A stretch of DNA of 8,382 nucleotides from Lachnospiraceae bacterium (lineage in GTDB: Bacteria; Bacillota; Clostridia; Lachnospirales; Lachnospiraceae): assembly GCA_900751785.1 (NCBI GenBank), contig CAADSM010000066.1, positions 1-8,382 of the forward strand, in the 5' to 3' direction. The notes under the pieces are model-generated. The model worked only from the letters and a program-made list of their open reading frames with translations. It made no database searches and had not been told where the DNA came from. The translations under genes and the position numbers were made by a program. Positions within the stretch are counted from its first letter, which is position 1. Every line of letters starts with the position of its first letter. This document shows positions 1 to 5,403 of the stretch, in pieces.

Positions 1-1
1 A

Positions 2-407
2 CATGTGGTAGTGCGGGGAAAAAATTCCTTTTCCGTGGCACACGAGGGAGAGTGTTTTTATCGAGGAAGTGCCCCCCCGCCAGGCAGTGGCGGCGGTCCT
101 GCGGTTCCTGCCCAGGATGGGCTTTCTGAAATACACCAGCCATAATGGCTACATATCTACCGTGATCGAAGAGGAAGAACTGACTTCGGTGAGGACATCT
201 GCCGGCGGTATCTACCGCCGTCTGTGCTATCCCGGGGACGAGGTGCAGATGGGGACGCCGCTTGCAGAAATCGTGCATCCCTATGAGGGAAATGTGATTT
301 CGACTGTGCTCTCGCCGACAGAATGGATCGTCTTCTTTACGCACAAGAAGCCTCTGGCGACAGAGAATGAGGTGATCTGCAGGATCATCCGCAGACTTCA
401 TGAGTAA
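2..407 (+). pseudogene. 3' part of a succinylglutamate desuccinylase/aspartoacylase-family gene with apparent frameshift
   Basis: The protein end encoded from about 69 to 407 resembles the C-terminal beta domain of the M14-like deacylase family (AstE/AspA, zinc amidohydrolases that remove acyl groups from amino acids). The visible features are a GGIYRR-type turn, the PGDEVQMGTPLAEIVHPYEG segment and a final IVFF...PLA stretch, which recall the lipoyl-like C-terminal domain. The zinc-binding N-terminal half lies outside the window. This frame has a TAG at 9-11. The -1 neighbouring frame is open from position 2 to about 146 and reads HVVVRGKNSFSVAHEGE, which looks like the strand expected just before the domain. 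The two frames join if one C is removed from the C7 run at 72-78, giving a continuous SAPRQAVAAVLRFL. A GTG at 69 exists but has no convincing ribosome binding site and would begin in mid-domain. The cause is either a real frameshift or a homopolymer error. The family call is fairly good; the pseudogene status is uncertain. Confidence 0.6.
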
Positions 408-453
408 AACAGTGAAAATGTCTGAAAATAATATAGCAGAATCAGTATAAGGG

Positions 454-462
454 TGCTATAAT
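454..462 (+). promoter_or_regulatory. Extended -10 promoter for the 39-aa small ORF
   Basis: A perfect TATAAT (457-462) is preceded by TG at 454-455, giving the extended -10 form TGnTATAAT. No good -35 lies 16-18 bases upstream, which extended -10 promoters tolerate. Transcription would start near 469 and give a leader of about 38 bases before the ATG at 507. Confidence 0.6.
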
Positions 463-506
463 ACAGGCATAACATAATGTTCGTCAGTTTACCGGGAGGT
501 GAGCGG

Positions 507-626
507 ATGGAAGTACTTGGATTTCTGCTTCTTATACTGGCCCTCGGAGGCGTTGTCGCAGCAACGGCTTTGAGAGGAAAAGCGTGGAAGGATTTCACAG
601 ACAGAGTGACAGATAAGAAAGAATAA
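507..626 (+). CDS. Small single-span membrane protein, 39 aa, unknown function
   Basis: This short ORF has its own full set of signals: an extended -10 promoter at 454-462, a strong Shine-Dalgarno (GGGAGGTGA at 494-502, six bases before the ATG) and an intrinsic terminator starting at 671. The 39-residue product begins MEVLGFLLLILALGG. Residues 4-21 form one hydrophobic helix with small residues (GGVVAATA), followed by a basic and charged tail (about 24-39) containing RGKAWKDF and ending in DKKE. The positive charge after the helix predicts a cytoplasmic C-terminus. I do not recognise the family. It could be a small membrane regulator of a larger complex, a type I toxin-like peptide, or a chance ORF. 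The charged, water-soluble tail and the clean expression signals argue for a real gene. Confidence 0.6.
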   Translation: MEVLGFLLLILALGGVVAATALRGKAWKDFTDRVTDKKE

Positions 627-653
627 GAGACAGTCGGAAGAGGACATAAGACA

Positions 654-697
654 AAGGAAGCGCAGGCTTTGGAAGCAGGTGCTTCCTTTTCTTTTTT
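654..697 (+). terminator. Intrinsic terminator after the small ORF
   Basis: GGAAGC (671-676), a four-base loop AGGT and GCTTCC (681-686) are followed by an 11-base T-rich tract (687-697). A competing longer pairing exists between AAGGAAGC (654-661) and GCTTCCTT (681-688). The hairpin follows the small ORF by about 45 bases and precedes the next promoter, so it separates the two transcription units. Confidence 0.75.
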
Positions 698-718
698 ACC
701 AGGAGTTACTTCCAGGTA
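697..718 (+). promoter_or_regulatory. MerR-operator-like dyad
   Basis: This is a 22-bp imperfect dyad of the form TACCnGGA(6 bases)... mirrored as TCCnGGTA, with 16 of 22 positions symmetric. The architecture (ACC-GGAG...CTCC-GGT) is typical of MerR-family regulator sites. A second, overlapping symmetry, AGTTAC-TTCCAG-GTAACT, covers 704-721. No well-spaced promoter elements sit on it and no MerR gene is visible in the window. It may be a regulator site upstream of the 743-771 promoter, or a relic of another promoter. Confidence 0.4.
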
Positions 719-724
719 ACTAGG

Positions 725-738
725 GCACAATATTGTGC
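725..738 (+). promoter_or_regulatory. 14-bp perfect palindrome, likely operator
   Basis: GCACAATATTGTGC is perfectly symmetric and ends four bases before the -35 element of the downstream promoter. With no loop and no T tract it is not a terminator. Its position, centred near -46 of the predicted start site, suits an activator or repressor dimer. The regulator is unknown. Confidence 0.5.
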
Positions 739-742
739 TTAC

Positions 743-771
743 TTTACAATTCATCTTCCTCTCCATAAAAT
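743..771 (+). promoter_or_regulatory. Sigma-A-type promoter of the PNPOx-ferredoxin / ABC transporter operon
   Basis: The -35 is TTTACA (743-748, one mismatch to TTGACA) and the -10 is TAAAAT (766-771, one mismatch to TATAAT), with a 17-base spacer. Transcription would start near 778, leaving a leader of about 80 bases before the ATG at 859. It is the only good promoter seen ahead of the three-gene operon. Confidence 0.7.
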
Positions 772-858
772 AGCAGTGAAAACAGAGAACAGAGCGCTGA
801 TAAAACGGCGGGACATGAAGCCCTGCGGCGCATTGTATCATAGGCGAGGAGGATGAAA

Positions 859-1479
859 ATGACAGCAAGGGAATGCCTGCAGATACTGCGGGAGATCAAG
901 GACGTGGCTTTTGCCACGGTGGATGAGAAGGGACTGCCGCATGTGCGCATCATTGATGTGATGCTGGTGGAAGAAGAAAAACTCTACTTCTGTACGGCTC
1001 GGGGCAAAGACTTCTACCGTCAGCTTACGGAAACCCACCGCACGGAGATCACGGGACTGAACCGGGAATACCAGATGGTGCGCATTTCAGGAACGGTAAA
1101 CAGGCTGACGGATCAGAAGAAGTGGATCGATCGGATCTTCGAGGCGAATCCGTCTATGAATGACGTATATCCGGGGGAGAGCAGATATATTCTGGAACCA
1201 TTCTGTATGGAAGAGGGACAGATTGAGTTTTTTGATCTTGGGAAGAGCCCGATATACAGGGAGAGCTTTGCGATCGGCGGGGCGGAAGTACCGCAGAAAG
1301 GGTTCGAGATCACGGACATCTGTATCGGATGCGGCAAATGTAAAAAGAGCTGTCCGCAGCAGTGCATATTGGAAGGCGAACCATTTGCGATCAGCCAGGA
1401 GCACTGCCTGCACTGCGGATCATGTTATGAAAACTGTCCTGTACAGGCGGTTCAAAGAAGAGGTGAGGTAAGATGGTAA
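859..1479 (+). CDS. PNPOx-like flavin-binding protein fused to 2x[4Fe-4S] ferredoxin domain
   Basis: This is a predicted cytoplasmic electron-transfer protein of 206 residues. Residues 1 to about 130 resemble the pyridoxamine 5'-phosphate oxidase-like split-barrel fold that binds FMN or related cofactors (ATVDEKGLPHVRIIDVM, then KLYFCTARGKDFYRQL). Residues 155-194 hold two ferredoxin motifs, CIGCGKCKKSCP and CLHCGSCYENCP, giving eight cysteines for two [4Fe-4S] clusters. ATGs at 853 and 859 are in frame. AGGAGG at 847-852 touches the first but lies six bases from the second, so 859 is the better start; starting at 853 adds only two residues. The stop overlaps the transporter gene's start by seven bases, which implies translational coupling. 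The catalytic substrate cannot be read from the sequence. Similar fusions are usually annotated only as 'pyridoxamine 5'-phosphate oxidase family' or '4Fe-4S binding' proteins, and the true PNPOx reaction is unlikely. Confidence 0.88.
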   Translation: MTARECLQILREIKDVAFATVDEKGLPHVRIIDVMLVEEEKLYFCTARGKDFYRQLTETHRTEITGLNREYQMVRISGTVNRLTDQKKWIDRIFEANPSMNDVYPGESRYILEPFCMEEGQIEFFDLGKSPIYRESFAIGGAEVPQKGFEITDICIGCGKCKKSCPQQCILEGEPFAISQEHCLHCGSCYENCPVQAVQRRGEVRW

Positions 1480-3029
1480 GAGATATATGGACACTGCTGC
1501 CAGAAAGGACAGTTTTTTTCGCGGGACTGCTTCTGGAGCATCTGGAGATTTCCCTCCTTGCTATTGTGATCGCGATCCTTGCGGGCGGACTGGCCGGGAT
1601 CCTGATCAGCGAATTTCAGCGGGCGGCAAAGCCGACGCTGGCGGTCATTAATTTCCTCTATACGATCCCTTCTATTTCTATGCTTGGATTCCTGATCCCG
1701 TTTTCTGGCGTTGGAAATGCCACAGCGGTGATCGCGCTTACCGTGTATGCCCTGCTCCCGATGGTGCGGAACACGCATACAGGAATGTCTAACGTCGACC
1801 CGGCTATCCTTGAGGCGGCGAAAGGAATGGGCAGCACCAGGACGCAGATCCTTCTTAAGATCAAGCTGCCTCTTGCGCTGCCGGTGATCATGTCCGGTAT
1901 CCGCAGCATGGTGACAATGACGATCGCGCTTGCCGGAATCGCCTCATTCATCGGTGCGGGAGGTCTGGGCGTCGCGATCTACAGAGGGATCACGACGAAT
2001 AACAGTGCGATGACTATGGCAGGGAGCCTGCTGATCGCAGTCCTGGCCCTGGTGGTTGACTTCTTTCTCGGATTCCTTGAGCGCCGTATGAAGATGCGCA
2101 GCGCGAAAGCGAAGAGGGCAAACCGTATCATGGCTGCAGCAGCGGCAGGAGCAGTCTGTCTTGCACTCATTGTGACTGCTGTGTTCCGAGGACGTCCGGC
2201 AGAGACGATCCACATAGCCACAAAGCCTATGACAGAACAGTATGTGCTTGGAGAAATGCTGAAGATACTGATCGAACAGGATACGGACCTGAGTGTAGAG
2301 CTGACCCAGGGAGTTGGCGGAGGAACATCCAATATCCAGCCTGCTATGGAAAGCGGCGAATTTGACATATATCCGGAGTACACCGGAACAGCATGGAATA
2401 TGGTCCTGAAAAATGAAGAGCTGTACACGGAGGAGCTTTTTGATCAGCTTCAGCAGGAATATCAGGACGACTATTCCATGGAATGGACCGGCATGTACGG
2501 ATTCAACAATACTTACGGCATGGTCGTGCGCAGGGAGATTGCCGAGCAGTATGATCTTCATACGTACTCAGATCTGGCAGCGGTCTCCGATCAGCTTGTA
2601 TTTGGCGCGGAATATGATTTCTTTGAGCGTGAGGACGGGTATGACGCGCTCTGCGAGACCTACGGACTGAATTTTAAAGAGACGATGGATCTGGATATCG
2701 GCCTGAAATATCAGGCGCTCGACCAGGAACAGATCGACGTTATGGTCGTATTTACGACAGACGGACAGCTCTCAGCCTCGGATGCAGTTGTTCTGGAGGA
2801 TGATAAACAGTTTTATCCGTCTTATCTATGCGGAAATGTAGTGCGCAGCGAAGTGCTTGAAGCGCACCCGGAGCTGGACGGAGTCTTTGAAAAAGTGACA
2901 GGCCTGATCTCCGACAGCGACATGGCACAGATGAACTATGAAGTGGAGACAGAGGGCAGGGAGCCGGAGGATGTGGCAGAGGAATACCTTGAGTCGCACG
3001 GATTGCTGGAGCAGAACGAGAACAGATGA
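1473..3029 (+). CDS. Fused ABC permease/substrate-binding protein, betaine-choline (OpuC/ProWX) or ergothioneine (EgtU) class
   Basis: This 518-residue membrane protein combines the permease and the solute-binding protein of a type I importer. Residues 1-205 are the permease, with several hydrophobic helices and the EAA loop around 113-133 (ILEAAKGMGSTRTQILLKI) that docks on the ATPase. A basic linker (203-218) leads to one more helix (219-239) that tethers the binding domain outside. Residues 245-513 are an OpuAC-type binding domain with ATKPMTEQYVLGEML, GGGTSNIQPAM, YPEYTGTAW and VFTTDGQL signatures. Family members bind trimethylammonium groups in an aromatic cage, so glycine betaine, choline, carnitine or the thiol-betaine ergothioneine are the candidate ligands. 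The same fused layout occurs in EgtU, formerly annotated as a choline transporter. Translation is coupled to the upstream gene (ATG at 1473 inside its stop region, GAGGT upstream), and the ATPase gene follows 38 bases downstream. Confidence 0.9.
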   Translation: MVRDIWTLLPERTVFFAGLLLEHLEISLLAIVIAILAGGLAGILISEFQRAAKPTLAVINFLYTIPSISMLGFLIPFSGVGNATAVIALTVYALLPMVRNTHTGMSNVDPAILEAAKGMGSTRTQILLKIKLPLALPVIMSGIRSMVTMTIALAGIASFIGAGGLGVAIYRGITTNNSAMTMAGSLLIAVLALVVDFFLGFLERRMKMRSAKAKRANRIMAAAAAGAVCLALIVTAVFRGRPAETIHIATKPMTEQYVLGEMLKILIEQDTDLSVELTQGVGGGTSNIQPAMESGEFDIYPEYTGTAWNMVLKNEELYTEELFDQLQQEYQDDYSMEWTGMYGFNNTYGMVVRREIAEQYDLHTYSDLAAVSDQLVFGAEYDFFEREDGYDALCETYGLNFKETMDLDIGLKYQALDQEQIDVMVVFTTDGQLSASDAVVLEDDKQFYPSYLCGNVVRSEVLEAHPELDGVFEKVTGLISDSDMAQMNYEVETEGREPEDVAEEYLESHGLLEQNENR

Positions 3030-3067
3030 TGAGGCGCTGGAGCCAAGATATAGAAGGAGGCAGTACA

Positions 3068-3907
3068 ATGCAGACAATGATCGAATTTCGACATGTTAGG
3101 AAGGCTTACGGAGACAAAGTCATACTGAAAGATTTTACTCTCTCTGTTGAGAAAGGAGAGTTTGTCACGATCATCGGATCATCCGGATGCGGAAAAACAA
3201 CCGCATTGAAAATGGTCAACGGGCTGCTGGATCCCACAGACGGGGATATCCTGATCGAAGGTGAGAGCATCCGGGAGAAAGACCAGACACAGCTGCGCAG
3301 AAATATCGGTTACGCGATCCAGGGAAGCGTGCTGTTCCCGCATATGACGGTGGAGCAGAACATCGCGTATGTTCCGAACCTGCTCAACAAAAGAGATAAA
3401 AAGAAGACGCGGGAAGCGGTGAGTAAATGGATGAAGATTGTGGGACTTGACGAAGAGATGAGAGAGCGCTATCCCGCGGAGCTCTCGGGAGGTCAGCAGC
3501 AGAGGGTCGGGATCGCACGTGCTCTTGCTGCTTCGCCGGAGATCCTTCTCATGGATGAGCCGTTCGGGGCAGTGGATGAGATCACCCGCGCACAGCTCCA
3601 GACGGAGCTTCACCAGATTTACAAGAAGACGGGGATCACAGTACTGTTCGTGACACATGATATCTCGGAGGCACTGAAACTGGGGACAAAGGTGCTGGTC
3701 ATGGATCAGGGCGAGATCCAGCAGTATGCACCGCCGAAGGAGCTTTTGTATCATCCTGCCACTGCATTTGTCCGCAGGCTGGTTGAACAGGAGCGGCGGA
3801 TGTGCCGTCTGCCGGAGGAACGCCTGGAGGAATGTGAGTTCAGCGGAGCAGGAGGTGCCAAAGCCGGCGAAAAGAGAGCGGACGGATGGGAAAGTACTGT
3901 TCTGTAA
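3068..3907 (+). CDS. ABC transporter ATP-binding protein (OpuCA/EgtV-like, no CBS domains)
   Basis: This is the ATPase partner of the preceding permease/binding protein; ATP hydrolysis in the cytoplasm drives import. All ABC motifs are present: Walker A GSSGCGKTT (37-45), Q-loop glutamine near 85 (AIQGSVLFPHMTV), signature LSGGQQQRVGIARAL (139-153), Walker B ILLMDEPFGAVD (159-170) and switch histidine in VTHD (197). The start at 3068 is chosen because AAGGAGG (3054-3060) lies seven bases upstream. An in-frame ATG at 3026 overlaps the previous gene's stop, lacks a site and would add 14 non-conserved residues. At 279 residues the protein stops soon after the nucleotide-binding domain. Classical OpuCA proteins are about 100 residues longer and carry tandem CBS domains for osmotic or c-di-AMP sensing. 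The last 40 residues here are charged, low in complexity and show no CBS features. Confidence 0.92.
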   Translation: MQTMIEFRHVRKAYGDKVILKDFTLSVEKGEFVTIIGSSGCGKTTALKMVNGLLDPTDGDILIEGESIREKDQTQLRRNIGYAIQGSVLFPHMTVEQNIAYVPNLLNKRDKKKTREAVSKWMKIVGLDEEMRERYPAELSGGQQQRVGIARALAASPEILLMDEPFGAVDEITRAQLQTELHQIYKKTGITVLFVTHDISEALKLGTKVLVMDQGEIQQYAPPKELLYHPATAFVRRLVEQERRMCRLPEERLEECEFSGAGGAKAGEKRADGWESTVL

Positions 3908-3914
3908 GGAGAGA

Positions 3915-3954
3915 AAGAAAGGGTGCCTGACAATTCGGTCAGGCACCCTTTCTT
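3915..3954 (+). terminator. Strong bidirectional intrinsic terminator
   Basis: A perfect 17-bp inverted repeat with core GGGTGCCTGAC...GTCAGGCACCC encloses a six-base loop AATTCG. The stem is A-rich on the left and T-rich on the right, so it can act in both directions. It ends the + strand ABC operon eight bases after its stop codon, and it lies 22 bases beyond the end of the converging nuclease gene. Confidence 0.9.
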
Positions 3955-3976
3955 GAGCAGTTATGTTGTTTTATAT

Positions 3977-4282
3977 TCAGCCCTTTTCGTTCAGCTGTTT
4001 TTTCAGCTCTTCGATCATCCTTTCCTTTTCTGAAAGATCGGTTTCTCTTTCGCTGAGTAATTCCTGCTGCTTTGCCAATTCACTCTGCTGGGTGTTGATC
4101 AGATTTTTCTGTTCGTCAATTATTCCCTGCTGGGTGTTTAGATCTTTTTTCTGAGTATCGATGGTATCCTTTTGAGCATCGATCTTATCCCTCTGAGTAT
4201 CGATCACATCCTGCATCTCATCGATCATATACTGTACTGTGTTTCGATCCAGCTCCTGCAATTCTTTGGAAAACATTTCCAT
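3977..4282 (-). CDS. Candidate internally initiated C-terminal product of the Rpn gene (RpnS-like, 101 aa)
   Basis: Inside the nuclease gene, in the same frame, GGAG at 4292-4289 lies six bases before an ATG (4282-4280) encoding M271 of the nuclease (the full Shine-Dalgarno-like run is GGAGAAGG). Translation from it would give 101 residues: MEMFSKELQELDRNTVQYMI and then the complete heptad coiled coil. In studied enteric Rpn systems, the large nuclease (RpnL) is toxic and is inhibited by a small protein (RpnS) made from an internal start at the 3' end of the same gene. Here the position and spacing fit that scheme. It remains an inference: internal GGAG...ATG combinations also occur by chance, and there is no expression evidence. 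Confidence 0.35.
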   Translation of the reverse strand: MEMFSKELQELDRNTVQYMIDEMQDVIDTQRDKIDAQKDTIDTQKKDLNTQQGIIDEQKNLINTQQSELAKQQELLSERETDLSEKERMIEELKKQLNEKG

Positions 4283-5092
4283 CACCTTCTCCGTATTTCG
4301 GCACAGTTGATAGATTTCCTCATAATACTTCTTGAACTGCGGATATTCCCTGATCAGCTTTACGATCATCTCCGGCTCGTCTACACTGAGGAAGGTCAGC
4401 CATGCATCCAGTTTGTCTCTGATACCTTTATTGTGCAGAATCCCGCGGAAATTGTCAAGCGGCAGAAAAACAAATTCTTGGAGCAGATCGAGTTTAAGTC
4501 CAGTATCCGTTTTCTGCGAAGAACGGTGGATAAAGTGCTCTGGAAATTGATGGAACTCTGCCGGACTGTGTTCATAAAATATGATCGTATACACCTTCTT
4601 GATGTCCCGATAGCTGAAACTCTTTCCGTTCTCTCCTTTGATCCTTTTATACTGCCTGAGCAGCAGGTCTGCAGAATAACACGCGGCTCTCTGCCCGGGG
4701 AATTTATACCCAAGCTTCTGGACCTCCACATTTGCAATACTGTGATCCTCCAGTTCGATTACAATATCCATGATAACGAGAGAATTTTCATCTGCGATCC
4801 GTGTGGAGTCGTTCGGCAGCACTTTTAGGATCTTGATTTTCTGTTTGAGAATAAGGGAGAGAAGCTCTTCAAGCCTCTCCGGCGTAGCGTCTGGATCCAT
4901 GATCTCTTTGAAAAATGAATCGTAGAGAATCTTTATTCCTTTTACTCCTGTACAGAAATTGAGAAACTCCTTTTGCTGCTGATCATTCCATCGTTCCCAT
5001 ACTGAGCGGAGCCTTTCATTTTCCGAAATCTCTCCGAGTATCTCTTCCCGCATCCTGATCATGGGGAAACACTGCTGCAGTAAATTTGTCAT
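3977..5092 (-). CDS. Rpn-family recombination-promoting nuclease / putative transposase (PD-(D/E)XK), with long C-terminal coiled coil
   Basis: This 371-residue protein resembles the Rpn/PDDEXK_2 family, DNA endonucleases once called transposases and now linked to recombination and phage defence. Residues 57-82 (YDSFFKEIMDPDATPERLEELLSLIL, abridged: FFKEIM...LSLIL) form the first helix of the fold. The catalytic core follows at 107-125, with D109 in IMDIV and E123/Q125 in NVEVQ, the E-x-Q variant usual in this family. F131 to Y139 (FPGQRAACY) matches the conserved F..R..Y helix. Residues 240-290 are helical. From 297 to 367 a hydrophobic residue recurs every seventh position (I, I, I, L, I, I, L, L, L, I, L), which is an eleven-heptad coiled coil. 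The start is set by AAAGGAGG at 5108-5101, eight bases before the ATG; the codon frame stays open for 101 codons upstream without another ribosome site. Length is near the usual range for Firmicute members and no defect is seen. Confidence 0.85.
   Translation of the reverse strand: MTNLLQQCFPMIRMREEILGEISENERLRSVWERWNDQQQKEFLNFCTGVKGIKILYDSFFKEIMDPDATPERLEELLSLILKQKIKILKVLPNDSTRIADENSLVIMDIVIELEDHSIANVEVQKLGYKFPGQRAACYSADLLLRQYKRIKGENGKSFSYRDIKKVYTIIFYEHSPAEFHQFPEHFIHRSSQKTDTGLKLDLLQEFVFLPLDNFRGILHNKGIRDKLDAWLTFLSVDEPEMIVKLIREYPQFKKYYEEIYQLCRNTEKVMEMFSKELQELDRNTVQYMIDEMQDVIDTQRDKIDAQKDTIDTQKKDLNTQQGIIDEQKNLINTQQSELAKQQELLSERETDLSEKERMIEELKKQLNEKG
3994..4204 (-). repeat. Degenerate 21-bp tandem repeat encoding heptads
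   Basis: About ten degenerate 21-base units encode 7-residue blocks of the type K-x-I-D-x-Q (IDTQRDK, IDAQKDT, IDTQKKD, and so on). The clearest DNA units are at 4130-4205, where ATCGAT recurs every 21 bases. The unit length equals one coiled-coil heptad, so gain or loss of units would keep the frame and change only coil length. Confidence 0.7.
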
Positions 5093-5403
5093 ACGCATGT
5101 CCTCCTTTGTGGTCTGCGGCATCATAAAAGTATGCCGGTCGTTGTGTTTTTTTGTTCTGTTCATTGTCGGGTGGCTGCTTCGAAGAAAAGCTCCGAAAAT
5201 GAGAAGCCCTGAGGCTGTGATAAACAGTACAGCACCGCTGTACAGGGCGGCAAGAACACCGCCGATATCGTATTCACAGAATAACACAGGAGAGGAATAA
5301 TTACAATTACATATATCAGACTTCAGTTTTAAACGGTAAAAATATATTTGCCTGCCATATGCCAATGAATTTCTAAGAAAAAATAAGTTATCCACAACAC
5401 TGG
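5093..5403 (-). other. Leader between transposase remnant and Rpn gene, with open hydrophobic frame
   Basis: No gene with normal start signals was found here. The Rpn frame nevertheless stays open upstream to a GTG at 5395-5393, and codons at about 5260-5180 encode a clear membrane-spanning helix (GAVLFITASGLLIFGAFL) followed by a basic segment (MNRTKKHNDRH). The first part (about 5290-5395) is AT-rich and the helix-coding part is GC-rich. The stretch may be the remnant of a small membrane protein gene or simply an untranslated leader. No Shine-Dalgarno precedes the GTG at 5395 or the GTG at 5287. Confidence 0.35.
5227..5243. repeat. Short perfect hairpin upstream of the Rpn gene
   Basis: GTACAGC, a three-base spacer and GCTGTAC form a perfect 7-bp stem, flanked by a second small inverted repeat (GGCGG at 5246-5250 with CCGCC at 5259-5263). 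Both lie in the 5' leader of the Rpn gene on the minus strand, in a locally GC-rich stretch. With no T tract they are not terminators. A role in leader folding is possible but unproven. Confidence 0.4.

Noticed and set aside
398..868. A 156-codon minus-strand open frame across the intergenic region
   Set aside because: It overlaps the promoter, small ORF and terminator read on the + strand, has no start signals, and its serine/phenylalanine-rich product shows no recognisable fold.
1944..2561. A 205-codon open frame on the minus strand inside the permease gene
   Set aside because: It has a Cys/His-rich unordered composition and lies fully opposite strongly conserved ABC permease and binding-domain sequence.
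3026..3067. Starting the ATPase at the ATG at 3026
   Set aside because: It overlaps the preceding stop codon, lacks a Shine-Dalgarno and adds residues not expected in the family. AAGGAGG clearly marks 3068.
4130..4215. Possible CRISPR-like spacing of ATCGAT repeats
   Set aside because: The period is 21 bases with no conserved 25-40 base repeat and no unique spacers. It is explained by coiled-coil heptad coding.
4172..4828. A 218-codon open frame on the + strand opposite the Rpn gene
   Set aside because: Its product is a leucine/isoleucine-rich shadow of the antisense coding sequence with no domain and no ribosome site, while the minus strand has a clear nuclease.
5093..5395. Starting the Rpn protein at the GTG at 5395 (472 residues)
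   Set aside because: There is no ribosome site there, while AAAGGAGG lies eight bases before the ATG at 5092. The extra 101 residues do not resemble the family.
5388..5396. A perfect DnaA-box-like TTATCCACA on the + strand
   Set aside because: It is a single isolated copy with no cluster, no AT-rich unwinding region and no dnaA/dnaN neighbourhood. A chance match is more likely.
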